The notes below the pieces were generated by a model that saw only the letters and a program-made list of their open reading frames with translations, was not told the origin of the DNA and did not search any database. A stretch of 64,000 nt of DNA from Omphiscola glabra. Its lineage: Eukaryota; Mollusca; Gastropoda; Lymnaeidae. The DNA is taken from assembly GCA_964017045.1 (NCBI GenBank), contig OZ024798.1:14464724-14528723 (forward strand). Direction: 5' to 3'. Positions 1 through 12,264 of the stretch are shown here, in pieces (the stretch's first letter is position 1; every line of letters starts with the position of its first letter). The position numbers and the translations under genes were made by a program.

Positions 1-1954
1 ATTTTGAGAAGTATCTTGTGGTGTCTGGGGCAAAATGACCATGCCCCTCCACCCCACGCCCACCCAGATTTAAATAAAATTAATAAAATATTCCACTGGA
101 TTGTAGTCACTTCCATATCCAAACTAACATATTTTGCACTTCATATGGTTTGTTCTTATTTGGATGAGTTTTAAATGGATTAGTGATTGTTATTTGGCTA
201 TTGAGTTTAGCTGCGCTGATTGATAAACGGCATTTTCTTATTAGAAGTATATTTAAAGTTTAAGTTATTTCGTTATAAATTTAATAAAAGTATATTTGGA
301 ATTTAAAAAGTAAAAACTTATTAAATGTTAAAAATATAAAGCAAAAAATTTTTTTTAAATTTTTATTAAGAATTTAAAAAGCAATCAGTTATATTTATTA
401 ATTTTACTTTTAAGAAGGGGAAACCACATTATCAGTTTTGTAACGCGAGGTTATCAAATCAAAGAAACTTAAAAGTTTTGGCTAACAAATGCGATTCGCG
501 CTATGACGTCCTTTGCGTGTTTATTTAGAACAAATTAATTTTAAATATTAAACAATGCTTAAACTTTTACTAAAATAAAAGCGTATTTATGTTATTTTTT
601 GCGCATTTAAATTTATTTGATTTCGGTACAATAATAGAAAATAACTATGATCGTTTTTAAGAAACCGAATGTATTTAAATCTTTTCGGTTCTTCGGCGTT
701 ACGGTCAGCATAGGTCGTTCATATATATATTGAAACGCTGTAGAAATGTGCGCTAAAGCGCCGATTTCTCTATTTCTCTAAGACTACAGCCTCGACTTCA
801 ATGCGATTAATTGTATAGCAATGAACACCCTGTTGGGCTTGATTTTTATAGGGTGTCAATAAATGGTCGGCCTTTTTTGTCTCTAACATGCAGACGAAAA
901 AGATACCTGGTTAAAAGAACTAGACAACACACTCGTGTCTTTTGCTAATGGGGGTGTTGGAGGCTTTACGTTAACAACTTATATCATTTCAACGGAATTT
1001 TTAAAAAAAAAAATGACATCAAGTTTTAGCTATCTGAGAGTATCTGGCGGTGGCTCAAATACAAAAAAAGTCACAGCGACAAATCACTTTATTTGGATTT
1101 AATGAGGAGACGTGGAGAGAGGAAGAAGTTCCGCTGTATCCTGGCAACAGGTAGGCCCTTCACGTAAACGCCTGGTTTGCAAAAGGTGCGGAAAGCGATC
1201 AAGTGATTGACTCTTTATTTGTTGATTGCCCGTAGACCCCCCTGGCCGCGTCCGGCGATGTTCGCCGTAATGGATTTTTGGCGCCCCCTGAGCGTGCGAG
1301 GGCTTCCATTGGTCCCCGAGGTGACACGTGACCCCGGTCCAAGCCCGAAACGCCAAGGTAAACACTAGAACGGCCTGACGTCTGACCAGGGTCTCAATTG
1401 GTCCATGAAACAGATGGACTGCCCATTTACGACGGTTCTGTACAGAATGTTCAAAATCGTCTGCTCAAACGTATTTTATTATATTTTTGCCTTTAGCCGT
1501 CTGCTCGTGGTCTATTTCTGTAACAAAGAGGTCGGCACTCCTGACCTCGTTTATTTTGAGGAGGTTGTCGTGATGGACGCAACAAGCGGGTGCTTTGGGA
1601 ATTTCGATGAATCATTAACAATAAACTAATACGAAGTGACGTCATGGCAATATGCCGCTATGTTTGTTGTCGCCAGAGAAAGATAGCAAAGTTTGGTTGA
1701 ACGTTTCTATTTTTAGCTTATTTGGGGGCTTGCGAGTGTGTGCATGGATATGAGATCAATGATAGTGCACTTTGCTGATAACTGATTGTAAATGTTAGAG
1801 TTGAAGTATCTGGCGATATTTTACAGTTTAGTACCTGAAGACACGTGGACAACAATTTACATTAAGTACCACAGCCACAAGACACCTGGGAAATGTTTTA
1901 CGTATTGTATATAGTGCAGACATTTAGATCAGCGTTTCCCAAACTTCTTTGTAT
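1..1954. other. Intergenic, no gene recognised; GC-rich patch at 1095-1390
   Basis: The first 1,000 bases are AT-rich without coding signal. Bases about 1,095-1,390 are clearly richer in G, C and CpG than their surroundings and could be an unmethylated or regulatory segment. Short open frames here (for example 1,405-1,629 on +) resemble no family I know and lack flanking splice signals that would make a gene. Confidence 0.4.
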
Positions 1955-2450
1955 GTCGGACAAGTTTCTCATTGCATCGGACAGGTGCATAATTTTCCCA
2001 TTGCACCGGTCAGATGGACAATTTTCCCACTGCACCGGACAGATAGACACGCTTCCCATTGCACAGGACAAATGGACAATTTTCCCATTGCACCGGACAG
2101 ATGGACAATTTTACCATTGCACAGGACAGATGGAGAATTTTCCCATTGCACCGGACAGATAGACAAGTCTCCCATTGCACAGGACAGATGGACAACTTTA
2201 CCATTGAACCGAACAGATGGACAATTTTACCATTGCACCGGACAGATGGACAATTTTACCATTGCACAGGACAGATGGAGAATTTTCCCATTGCACAGGA
2301 CAGATGGACAACTTTACCACTGAACCGGACAGATGGACAACTTTACCACTGAACCGGACAGATGGACAAATTTCCCATTGCATCGGGCAGATGGACAACT
2401 TTCCCATTGCACCGGGCAGATGGACACGTTAACCATTGCGCCGGTGCCAG
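1955..2450. repeat. Minisatellite, 29-bp unit, about 17 copies
   Basis: The unit reads about CATTGCACCGGACAGATGG followed by ACAATTTTAC. Copies differ by scattered substitutions (CCATTGCAC or CCACTGAAC; GGACAGATGG). Because 29 is not a multiple of three, overlapping open frames appear on both strands; they are by-products of the repeat. Confidence 0.93.
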
Positions 2451-2559
2451 TTTTAATGTTAATTTCTTTTTATTGACCTTACAGCCGTCTTACATATCTT
2501 GTAAAAAAAAGTTTGAATTCGTTATCAGCCTATTCGATAGGACTCGATGAACTATTATT

Positions 2560-3197
2560 ACTAGGGGTCGCAATCCGGGATCCCGAATTTCGAATATACC
2601 GGAATACCGGACTATAACGATGTTCGAAAAAACCGGGATTGGAATTTATGAAAACCGGGATTTTCGACATTCACGGGATTTCATTTGCAAAAAAATATGT
2701 ATCGCTTTTCTTAGTTTCCATGTCGTAGTTAAAGCAAGACATAGCTATAATTTATTTGATGTGCGAAGTGCGAACCCCTCACATCACCTGTCTCAAGTTT
2801 AAAGAGAGCCGACCGACGTGCTAAATCTGTGGAATGTTTATATGTCAAAAATCATGGCGTTGAGATTAATTTTGTTTTTACATCATGCGCGTGTAGTGTG
2901 TAAGTGGAGACGTGAGCCGTGGCGTGAACGTACAGGATTGGTAAGTAAATGTTTTCATATTATTGACAAATAAGTAATTGGTATGGCCGAATGAAGATCA
3001 ATACATGTAGACTTACGGTAAGAGTTTGTTTGTTACATGAATTATATGGAAATAATAAGACATTGAACTCGAATCTAGAGGTAAACTTTATATAACAGAA
3101 ATGTTTGATTGCTTGATTTCCTTTATATATGCCAACGTACCTACACATTTGAAATGATTTATTTTCACTTCAGGTTGATATAAAGAAATGGGGGACC
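2560..3197 (+). mobile_element. Probable 5' part of a decayed hAT element
   Basis: Starting near CTAGGGGTCGCAATCCGGG, this stretch has repeated ACCGGGATT-like words and runs directly into the transposase remnant at 3,198. I could not identify a matching right terminal repeat or a target-site duplication, so the boundaries are guesses. The link to the downstream transposase is by adjacency. Confidence 0.35.
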
Positions 3198-3719
3198 TTG
3201 AAAAGAATAAACCTAAATATGAAAAGAAAAAGCATAAGGAAACTATCGGAAACAAAGACATCAGTTTGGTATTATGTCTTGAAAGCTACGGACAATCTCT
3301 CAGCTAAATGTAACATGATACTTAAAACATTGGGAGTTACAACCCCAGGCTTTCACACTTATTTTAAGTCTGCACATTCCACTGCCTTGAAAGATATCGC
3401 CGATTCTGGTATTTGTACTCCAAGAGCATTGATTTCTATCGCATCCTGTTCTAAAACTTCCGCCGACACAGAAGATGAAACACCACTCAAGACAAAAAGC
3501 AAATGAACAGACTATTTTCCAAGTTCAAACAGCTTAGAAGAAAAATTTTCTCGTATGGCAGCTTTAGATGGTCTTCCAATCAGTTTTTTCATTACTTCTA
3601 ATGATCAAAGACGAATCATGAAACACTTCGGCCACAATTTGCCTACATCTTCCAATTCAATTAAACACATTGTGATAAAGCACAGTGTGACTATTGGATT
3701 AATAAACTGCGTAAGTTGA
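3198..3719 (+). pseudogene. hAT-family transposase fragment (BED-finger region), decayed
   Basis: The frame reads from a short basic leader into a BED-finger-like stretch (SVWYYVLKATDN, then AKCN, then GFHTYFKSAHS). BED fingers normally have Cys-X2-Cys followed by two His. Here the second Cys is missing (CNMI) but the two histidines remain. After an in-frame TGA at 3,504-3,506 the same frame continues with SLEEKFSRMAALDGLPISFF and LPTSSNSIKHIVIKHS, which match the style of the region after the BED finger in animal hAT transposases. The frame ends at 3,717-3,719, next to a GTAAGT that could have been a splice donor. No catalytic core or dimerisation region follows; a minisatellite does. The remnant is therefore a dead fragment. 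The family call is by eye. Confidence 0.6.
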
Positions 3720-3726
3720 AAGAGGA

Positions 3727-4334
3727 AAGAGTTAAACTGTCCCTGACACATGATTTGATGGGTTAAATTTTCTCTGACACAGGATGAATGGACGAGTTAA
3801 ACTGTCCCTGACACATGATTTGATGGGTTAAATTTTCTCTGACACAGGATGAATGGACGAGTTAAACTGTCCCTGACACATGATTTGATGAGTTAAACTT
3901 TCTCTGACACAAGATGAATGGACGAGTTAAACTGTCCCTGACACATGATTTGATGAGCTAAACTTTCTCTGACACTGGATGAATGGACGAGTTAAACTGT
4001 CCCTGACACATGATTTGATGAGTTAAACTTTCTCTGACACAAGATGAATGGACGAGTTAAACTGTCCCTGACACATGATTTGATGAGTTAAACTTTCTCT
4101 GACACCGGATGAATGGACAAGTTAAATTGTCCCTGACACATGATTTGATGAGTTAAACTTTCTCTGACACAAGATGAATGGACGAGTTAAACTGTCCCTG
4201 ACACATGATTTGATGAGTTAAACTTTCTCTGACACAAGATGAATGGACGAGTTAAACTGTCCCTGACACATGATTTGATGAGTTAAACTTTCTCTGACAC
4301 AGGATGAATGGACGATTTAAACTGTCCCTGACAC
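3727..4334. repeat. Minisatellite, 65-bp dimeric unit, about 9 copies
   Basis: Each unit is two related halves, GAGTTAAACTGTCCCTGACA... and GAGTTAAACTTTCTCTGACA..., ending in GATGAATGGAC. The halves must have duplicated and diverged before the dimer amplified. It directly follows the transposase fragment. Confidence 0.93.
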
Positions 4335-4545
4335 TGGAGGAATGCATTTATTGTGATTATCTAAATACATTTACTGTGATTTTCTGAATGCAATTGTTGT
4401 GATTATCTAAATGCAATTGTTGTGATTATCTGAATGCATCCACTGTTATTATCTGAATGCAATAATTTATAATGCATTTCTTTGCGATTATCTAAATGCA
4501 TTTACTGTGATTATCTGAATACATTCATTGTGATTATGTTTTAAA
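4335..4545. repeat. Degenerate minisatellite, about 24-bp unit
   Basis: Imperfect copies of TGTGATTATCTGAATGCATT with variable spacing. It abuts the 65-bp array and is much more diverged, which suggests an older array. Confidence 0.75.
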
Positions 4546-4602
4546 AAAATAAAATCAGTTTTTAAAATAAATTACCCGCCACCCCAACCACGAAGTTTAA
4601 TT

Positions 4603-5560
4603 ATCTAGGTCGCGTAGGTGCCAGCCAGACCCATAAACACGTCACGTAGGTGCCAGCCAGACCCATAGACACGTCACGTAGGTGCCAGCCAGACCCATAG
4701 ACACGTCACGTAGGTGCCAGCCAGACCCATAGACACGTCACGTAGGTGCCAGCCAGACCCATAGACACGTCACGTAGGTGCCAGACCCATAGACACGTCA
4801 CGTAGATGCCAGACCCATAGACACGTCACGTAGGTGCCAGACCCATAGACACGTCCCGTAGGTGCCAGACCCATAGACACGTCACGTAGGTGCCAGCCAG
4901 ACCCATAGACACGTCACGTAGGTGCCAGCCAGACCCATAGACACGTCACGTAGGTGCCAGCCAGACCCATAGACACGTCACGTAGGTGCCAGCCAGACCC
5001 ATAGACACGTCACGTAGGTGCCAGACCCATAGACACGTCACGTAGATGCCAGACCCATAGACACGTCACGTAGGTGCCAGACCCATAGACACGTCCCGTA
5101 GGTGCCAGACCCATAGACACGTCACGTAGGTGCCAGCCAGACCCATAGACACGTCACGTAGGTGCCAGACCCATAGACACGTCACGTAGGTGCCAGACCC
5201 ATAGACACGTCACGTAGGTGCCAGACCCATAGACACGTCACGTAGGTGCCAGACCCATAGACACGTCACGTAGGTGCCAGACCCATAGACACGTCACGTA
5301 GGTGCCAGACCCATAGACACGTCACGTAGGTGCCAGACCCATAGACACGTCACGTAGGTGCCAGACCCATAGACACGTCACGTAGGTGCCAGACCCATAG
5401 AGACGTCACGTAGGTGCCAGACCCATAGACACGTCACGTAGGTGCCAGACCCATAGACACGTCCAGACCCATAGACACGTCCCGTAGGTGCCAGACCCAT
5501 AGACACGTCACGTAGGTGCCAGCCAGACCCATAGACACGTCACGTAGGTGCCAGACCCAT
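4603..5560. repeat. Minisatellite with 32- and 28-bp units and a 240-bp higher-order repeat
   Basis: The 28-bp unit contains CACGTCACGTAGGTGCCAGA followed by CCCATAGA. The 32-bp version has an extra CCAG. Diagnostic variants recur exactly 240 bp apart: CGTAGATGCC at 4,801 and 5,041, and CGTCCCGTA at about 4,852 and 5,092. This shows a block duplication of four 32-mers and four 28-mers. Confidence 0.92.
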
Positions 5561-5905
5561 AGACACGTCCAGACCCATAGACACGTCCAGACCCATAGAC
5601 ACGTCCAGACCCATAGACACGTCCAGACCCATAGACACGTCCAGACCCATAGACACGTCCAGACCCATAGACACGTCCAGACCCATAGACACGTCCAGAC
5701 CCATAGACACGTCCAGACCCATAGACACGTCCAGACCCATAGACACGTCCAGACCCATAGACACGTCCAGACCCATAGACACGTCCAGACCCATAGACAC
5801 GTCCAGACCCATAGACACGTCCAGACCCATAGACACGTCCAGACCCATAGACACGTCCAGACCCATAGACACGTCCAGACCCATAGACACGTCCAGACCC
5901 AAAGT
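5561..5905. repeat. Minisatellite, 18-bp unit, about 19 copies
   Basis: The unit CACGTCCAGACCCATAGA is the neighbouring 28-mer with 10 bases (CACGTAGGTG) removed. It is almost perfectly homogeneous. Being a multiple of three it is open in several frames (for example a QTHRHV hexapeptide repeat), which gives false open frames of up to 145 codons on both strands. Confidence 0.93.
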
Positions 5906-6007
5906 CACCCACGCTAAAAAACATACAACACCAACAATAAATCAAGACATTTGAATCACCAACAAACCGTCCCTTGGAAGCAGGGTTTTGGAGAGAACGA
6001 AGCTTGG

Positions 6008-6205
6008 AGCTGGAGCCGCCTGGAGCTCAGAGATCTGGAGCAGAGTCTTTTTGCCTGGAGCTCAGAGATCTGGAGCAGAGTCTTTTTGCCTGGAGCTCAG
6101 AGATCTGGAGCAGAGTCTTTTTGCCTGGAGCTCAGAGATCTGGAGCAGAGTCTTTTTGCCTGGAGCTCAGAGATCTGGAGCAGAGTCTTTTTGCCTGGAG
6201 CTGGA
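6008..6205. repeat. Minisatellite, 35-bp unit, about 5 copies
   Basis: Unit TGGAGCTCAGAGATCTGGAG plus CAGAGTCTTTTTGCC, nearly identical between copies. Open frames over it (78-104 codons) cycle through all three frames and are repeat artefacts. Confidence 0.92.
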
Positions 6206-8385
6206 GCTAGTAAGATTTATCACTGCCCCGAGTTCCAAAATTTAATTTTTTTTTTTTTTAAATAATCTTTTTTAAAAAAATGTATGTATATATATATATA
6301 TATATATATAATTTTTATATGTTAATTATTGTCCCGAACCTGTCTGATTAACACAGAAATCCACGTGGCAGCAAATCGAATAGCAGAACGGTGGGTAAGT
6401 GGGGAAACATAGCTGGTAGAAGAGTGGAGCAACATTATAGCTAGAAGACGAATAGATTTTCACTTTTAATAATTGAATATTTTTAAAATGTAAAAAATCA
6501 CAAAGTATATATATAAATAATTTCAACACTCTGCACCAAACCCTTAACAACCCCTCCTCCCATTTTAATTTTGCCAGAGCTTGGAGCGCAGCTGGAGCGG
6601 AGCTTGTCGAACAAAACAAACAAAAAAACAAAAAGAAACTGCTCCACCCTTGCTTTGATTCCGTATAGCCATGAAAAGTCAGGGAACCGAACTGTCTTAA
6701 AAATATGTAGTGCATATTATGGCGCCCTCTAATCATCGTTAACCTCAAAACCCGTGATCATAAAGACTTCCACTGACAAAAAAAAAAAAAAAAAAAAAAA
6801 AAAGGAGAAAAGAAAAGGGGGTTGGTGTGGGGGGGGGGGTGTGTGGTGAGGGTGAATTCTTTTAATCACCGCGCGCCAACAACAACGATGGCGGAGTCTT
6901 TTGTGCTAGTCGTAATCCTAGGAAGAAATGACACCACTCGGGTCCGCGGATGGAGACAAACTGTGAGAATGTAGTTCCCCGTTCAGCACATGGTTGGCTT
7001 TGGGCATGCTGGTTCATTATAGACCGTGAGGACCCGGGGGTGGGGGGGGGCGGGGGGGGAGAGCAAAAAAATAGCAACAACGGTGAAAGAGCTTTGATTT
7101 TCAAATGTAGGCGATCGGGAAGGGAGGGGGCGGGGAGCGGACGACCGTGTCCATGTAACGAATTTGACCTAATTATGTGTTTTCATTAAGGTTAATGATA
7201 GGGGTCACAGTCAGGCTTGTCAATCAAAACAAAACATCACCCCCGGGGGGCGGGTGTGGAGAGAAGAAGGACGGAGGGGGGGAAAAGACGTATCAATGAA
7301 AAGAATTACCTTTAATGGTTTACGAGGCCGATGACGTGTCTGAAAGTGCATGTCGCCGACTGACAGATATCCGTGGTGTTTGAAAGCAGACTATGGGCGA
7401 TTTACGATCAACTGAACTGTCGTTCGCAGCGTGAATTCATTCATGCGTTCGGTTTATTATTTTAAGACCAATTTTTTATTTTTAAGTAGCTTCGTTTAGA
7501 ACAATAGTTTAATTCGATTTTGGGAGAAAAAAAAATGTAAGCACAGTTATAGACAAGTTGTTTTCTATGCTCCCCTATCTATTTTTTTTTAAGCGGAGCT
7601 CACATGAGGGCGCTGAAGATCAGATTGTCTAAATTAGGCAACAGACGTGAGTTCACAAGGGCGATGGAGGCGACTGCGTTAATTGTTTGAAACTGTGGTC
7701 CAATGGATGGTTGAGAATTTTGTGTTCGAATCAAGTCATGATTCTGATGGGCGTTGTGTGACAACAGTGGTGTCGGCTTTGTTCGTTGTTGCTGTTGTAC
7801 ATTGGCAAGACTTGAATGAAGTTGCAAAGCCTTACCCAAAGGGAAAAAGGGGGGGGGGTGGTGGGATAGATGATTGGTTCTTGAACTGTTATCAGACTAG
7901 TCACAACATATTATTCTCCATGACTGCATGCATGTCTCAGCCAGAGGCGCCCGGGGACAGGATTCATTTTAAAGCGCACTCTTCCTTTTTTCAACTCTCA
8001 AACCCATTATTTTCATCAATAAAATAATACCAAAGCACATTTTGGCGCCCCTAACTAGCTGGCGCCCGGGTACATCTGTACCCCTGCCCCCCCCCCCCCT
8101 TACGCTAGGCCTCTGGTCTCAGCTGAGTTAAACGTTTTGCAATGGTAATGGCGGCCATGCATTTGGCGAGTACACAGTGTTATTCTCCCCCTTTTGCGGC
8201 CCTTTAATTCTTGCTACATACATATGTCAGCTATGCGCGTATAATTAATGACACAACGCATGTTTAAAATGTGTGCTTTGTTTGGGATGAATTTCGGAAC
8301 GTTGTCTTTAAACTTAGAATCTGTGACGTAATGGAGTAGAGTAGAATTATTAAATTGTGTACCAATGATGAAGGAATTAAGATAA
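6206..8385. other. Intergenic with simple repeats; no gene recognised
   Basis: Holds a TA dinucleotide tract (about 6,285-6,311), an A tract (about 6,779-6,803), several G tracts of 7-10 bases (about 6,829-7,060) and a C tract near 8,088. The part from about 6,870 to 7,280 is GC-rich. A tRNA B-box-like word (GTTCGAATC) near 7,727 could mark an eroded SINE, but no A-box is evident. I see no supported exon. Confidence 0.4.
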
Positions 8386-8390
8386 TAATT

Positions 8391-8505
8391 ACTGACGTCA
8401 CCAGATGAACGAACAATGTTGAATCTGAAGTCAGACGTCACGAATTGAACTGACGTCACCAGATGAACGAACAATGTTGAATCTGAAGTCAGACGTCACC
8501 ATTTG
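8391..8505. repeat. Tandem duplication of about 60 bp carrying CRE-like sites
   Basis: Two copies of a segment starting ACTGACGTCACCAGATGAAC. Each contains one perfect TGACGTCA palindrome and a second GACGTCA site about 45 bases later, so four CRE/ATF-type sites lie within about 110 bases. Regulatory function is inference from the motif only. Confidence 0.75.
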
Positions 8506-11500
8506 AACGAAAATCGTTACGTTTTGCTGTCTGAACAAACACATCCCCCCCCCCCCCCGGCCACCCTCTTCCAAACTGCAACCAACAATGTACATCTGAG
8601 AAGCCTATTCACGTGTACACATTGGATTGTTCAATCAAATATTTTGATTGTTGGCTATTAATATAAAAACATTATATTGCTGAATAATTTGAAACAAACA
8701 AACAATATTTTTGTGTGTAGATGTTTCACATAACGGTTTTGATAATTCAAAGTTTGAATCAAATATTTTTTGGGTGTTTATTTGATTAACGTGTCATAAG
8801 CATTATGTTTTTAAAAAAATAATTTTATAATAATAAATTCTATACATTCTTGGTTCAGCTCTGGTTCACGTTCATTAAATTAGTAATCATCGCTAGAGGT
8901 AACAACTTGTCGGCTGCTCTCCAACGACCGTAGATCTGTCGAATGACAGCCGCCCCCCCCCCCCCCCCCCCCGAACATTCAAGGGGCCTCGCGCGGGGAT
9001 CTTACTGCCGTCCAAATCCTTGATCATTGCGCGGGGCAGCCTCCGTGAGTTTGGCAGCGTGTGTGTGTGTAAGCCGGTGAGTATGCTGCCCCTGTTGCAG
9101 CTCGTCGAGATCACGTGCGTTACCCCCCTTGTCTGTAATCACAGCCCGTACATATTATTACGTTTTGTTTTTTTTTAATAAATAAAGAAGAAAAAGAACA
9201 ATAATATTTTTTAAAAAATAAATCTTTTTTTAAGTTATTATTTTTTTATTCAATCTACAGACGTCACGCTTCAAATCTAATGTGCAGCGCCCCCATTCGC
9301 CCCCCCCCCTCCCCGTTTACCATCCACCCTCCACCTCCATTTGATGTCCACGCGTCACAAGAAAGCAAGACGGTGGATGAATGCGATGACCCGGAATTTC
9401 GGGTGATCGTGACGCAACATAATACGGGGTGGGGGGGGGGGGGTAAATGGGTTGGGGGTGGGGGTCCTCGCCTGTGTCTAATCTTCGTATGACCGCCTTC
9501 AACCCATTCTGGCATGGGAATACCGCCATGCAGCGTGGGGCTGTCTAATTGGTGATGCGTTGGTCTATCACGGACCTCACATACAAGGTTGGGGAGTCGG
9601 GGGTTTGCGAGGCGAACAGGGTATGTTGAGGGGATTTAAAAAAAAACATTTTGAGGGGTGTAGGAGATCATTGATCTCCGGCTCACTGCTTTGAATGTAT
9701 TGGATAGGTTTCTGGCGTATTTTCAATTAAGCTCCACCGCAAGCGATGGCGCAAATGTTCAGATTGCGCACCACTCCAAGATGTCGCCCAAAAGCTCAAA
9801 AGTCTGCACCACACGAAGATGTCGCTAACATCGTGCAACAGAAGTTATTGAAAATTAATAAAACACTTAAATTACTTTACTGGAATTTCAAAAATATATT
9901 CTAATTATAGAGTGATTACACCATCCTCTCCCACACCCAACCACCCTGCCCCCCCCCCCCCCCACAAATAAAAATTTAATAATGTTTGATCTCCAATAAT
10001 TTATGATAATTTATGTGGGTTCTTTTTTTCTTTTTCTTTTTTTTTTACAAAAATTGTTAACATGATAAATTACACACACAGGCTCCGGTATAACCATCTT
10101 TCCAATTTAATGTTAATGGAACAATTCTTGTTACACATTTTTCTAATAAATATTGCTCATTGGCATGCATGTATTTTTTTATTTCTCCTTTTATGAATGA
10201 TGATTTACACAATGCAATACAGATTACGAGTACAGAACACAGGCAGACTTCCGATTAAATTATTAATACCGTGCCGGCAAGTTTCTCAAAAGCATCATCT
10301 TGTCGCGGCGTGGTGGTGGAGTCGCTGCGATTGTCCACAGTAAGTAACGCTCTTCAATTAGATTTATGGCAAAACTTACTTTAAAATTTTAAATCAGTAA
10401 AAAGGTATGTTCACACATATTACAAGCGAAATGAAAAAAAACAAACAAACAAAAACATACAGCTTTTCCCGTGGTATTTCTCTGACTAAAGCCCGTAGCG
10501 CCACTGATAGAGGAAGGTGAGTATAATAAAGAATAAAGACTACCTCCCTGTCGTATCAGTTTCATTACCCCCCTTTGTCGCCTCAAAAATGAATACATTA
10601 TAATGATAATTCTCTTGTCCCGTCCAATCAACCTGGGGATATCGGCTTCCGTGAGCGTCACCGAGGTTTGGGGACAAATGTTTGCCTTATCGATAGACCA
10701 CACGACCTGCACGAGCGGGCGTTTTGCCAGGGCGCCTACCCCAGCCATACCCCCTGAAGGAGAATCACCGTCCCCCCCCCCATTCCATGCTTTTTTTTTT
10801 TTTTAATTTCTTCTTGGTCTCTTCCAGGAAGGGTTGGGGGGGGGGGGGGGCAAGCACTCACCCGGGCCCAAATTGTCTGCACCTGTCCCTCTGTGCATAG
10901 GGCCACGCGCCAGCCCAATAACTATATCCTTGAGGCCTACGTCTGTAGTTTAATGAAGTCCCCCCTAACTGGAAGACGGAGAGCGTTGAGCTCATGGTGA
11001 GCTTCAGTGGATTCTCAGCAATTTTTTAATTTTTAATTTTCTTCTTTTTTATTTCTTTTTTTTCTTCTGTCATGGTCCTGCAACGGAGGTTTGGGGGGAA
11101 AAAATGGGGGGGGGGGGGGGGGTGGAGTTGTGGGGTGACGATGAAGCTGCAAATGTTAAAGATGAAAAGAAATGTGTTTGAAATTAAATTAAATTTGCTT
11201 CATGATGATGTTTTGTTGGTTTGTTTGTTGTTTTTTTTTAGTTTGGGGGGGGGGGGGGTGGCGGGGTGTGATGCAAAAACGCGTGGGAAGAATTATGGTT
11301 GGCAGATGGGTTTAAAAACAAATAAAATTAACAGACGTTAAGTGCGTGTTAATAAGGAAATATGCATTTAATACTTTTTTTTTTTTTTGGGGACTGGAAA
11401 ATGTAGTTGTAATATCATGAAAGAGGGCCTGTGATTTCCTGATGCCAAAATATCACCAGCCCCCATGGCAATTAGCAGGCGCCATTAGTGGTAAATATTA

Positions 11501-12047
11501 TATATATATTATATATAGTCGATTAAACAATATTTGTGTAGTAAATTGTGATGTACACAATGGCTTAGATTTCGGTTAGGATCATATACATCTCAAGGCT
11601 TTGTTTAATGACATAATGTTTTCGGGTTGATATGTAATGAATGTCAAAGGAAATTTGGGGGCGGAACAAACGTATGGGAAAGCCCTGAAGAAGATGACAC
11701 AGCAAAGCAACGAATGTGACGGCAAGATGCCTTCTTCGGCGAACGAACAAGAACAATAAAAATAAAATATTTAAAAAAATATATTAAAAAATTCAAAAAA
11801 AAACACCTAGCTGCAATGTAGTATCCGAGAGGACAGCAAGAGGAATGTGTAATGAATGTAAGCATGTTTATTACACTTAAACGTAATTCAGGGGCTTTCA
11901 GCATCTACGAGCTGTTATGTTAGTTTTCGTGGTTCTTGAAATCAGTGCAGTGGTAAGATACTTGTAAAGGAAGAATTGGCGGAACAGCCAATTAATTGGT
12001 TAGGCCATTTGGTAAGGATTCCCTGCCAACTAGCCTACACTTGAAGA
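8506..12047. other. Intergenic, homopolymer-rich; no gene recognised
   Basis: Notable for many long G or C tracts (near 8,546, 8,951 with about 22 C, 9,301, 9,427, 9,951, 10,840, 11,107 and 11,249) in otherwise AT-rich sequence. Short open frames next to these tracts encode Pro- or Gly-rich peptides and are low-complexity artefacts. Confidence 0.4.
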
Positions 12048-12055
12048 CACTTAGG

Positions 12056-12256
12056 CAGTGGTTCTCAACGTACCGCATGCCGCGACCCTTTAATACAGTT
12101 CCTCATGTTGTGGTGACCCCCAAAACGCAAAATAATTTTCGTTGCTGTACTTCAAAACTGTAGAGTTTGTGTGCTTTCCGATGGTCTTAGACGACCCCTG
12201 GGAAAGGGTCGTTCGACCCCCCGAAGGGGTCACGACCCACTGGCTGAGAACCGCTA
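12056..12256 (+). mobile_element. SPIN-like hAT mini-transposon (non-autonomous)
   Basis: The 201-bp element begins CAGTGGTTCTCAACG and ends with the inverted GAGAACCGCTA. It is flanked by near-identical 8-bp duplications, CACTTAGG and CACTAAGG (7 of 8), as expected for hAT. Its interior has TACAGTTCCTCATGTTGTGG, TTTTCGTTGCTGTACTTC, GATGGTCTTAGACGACCCC and GGGTCGTTCGACCCC. These match the SPIN (SPACE INVADERS) non-autonomous elements as I remember them. SPIN is known from horizontal transfer among vertebrates, an insect and a pond snail. No coding capacity. Confidence 0.82.
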
Positions 12257-12264
12257 CACTAAGG

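Noticed and set aside
1955..2450. Regular repeats resembling a CRISPR array
   Set aside because: Units are contiguous without unique spacers and the genome is eukaryotic; it is a minisatellite.
5508..5945. Long open frames on both strands (up to 145 codons)
   Set aside because: They lie wholly in the 18-bp tandem array, whose unit is a multiple of three; peptides are pure hexamer repeats without family similarity.
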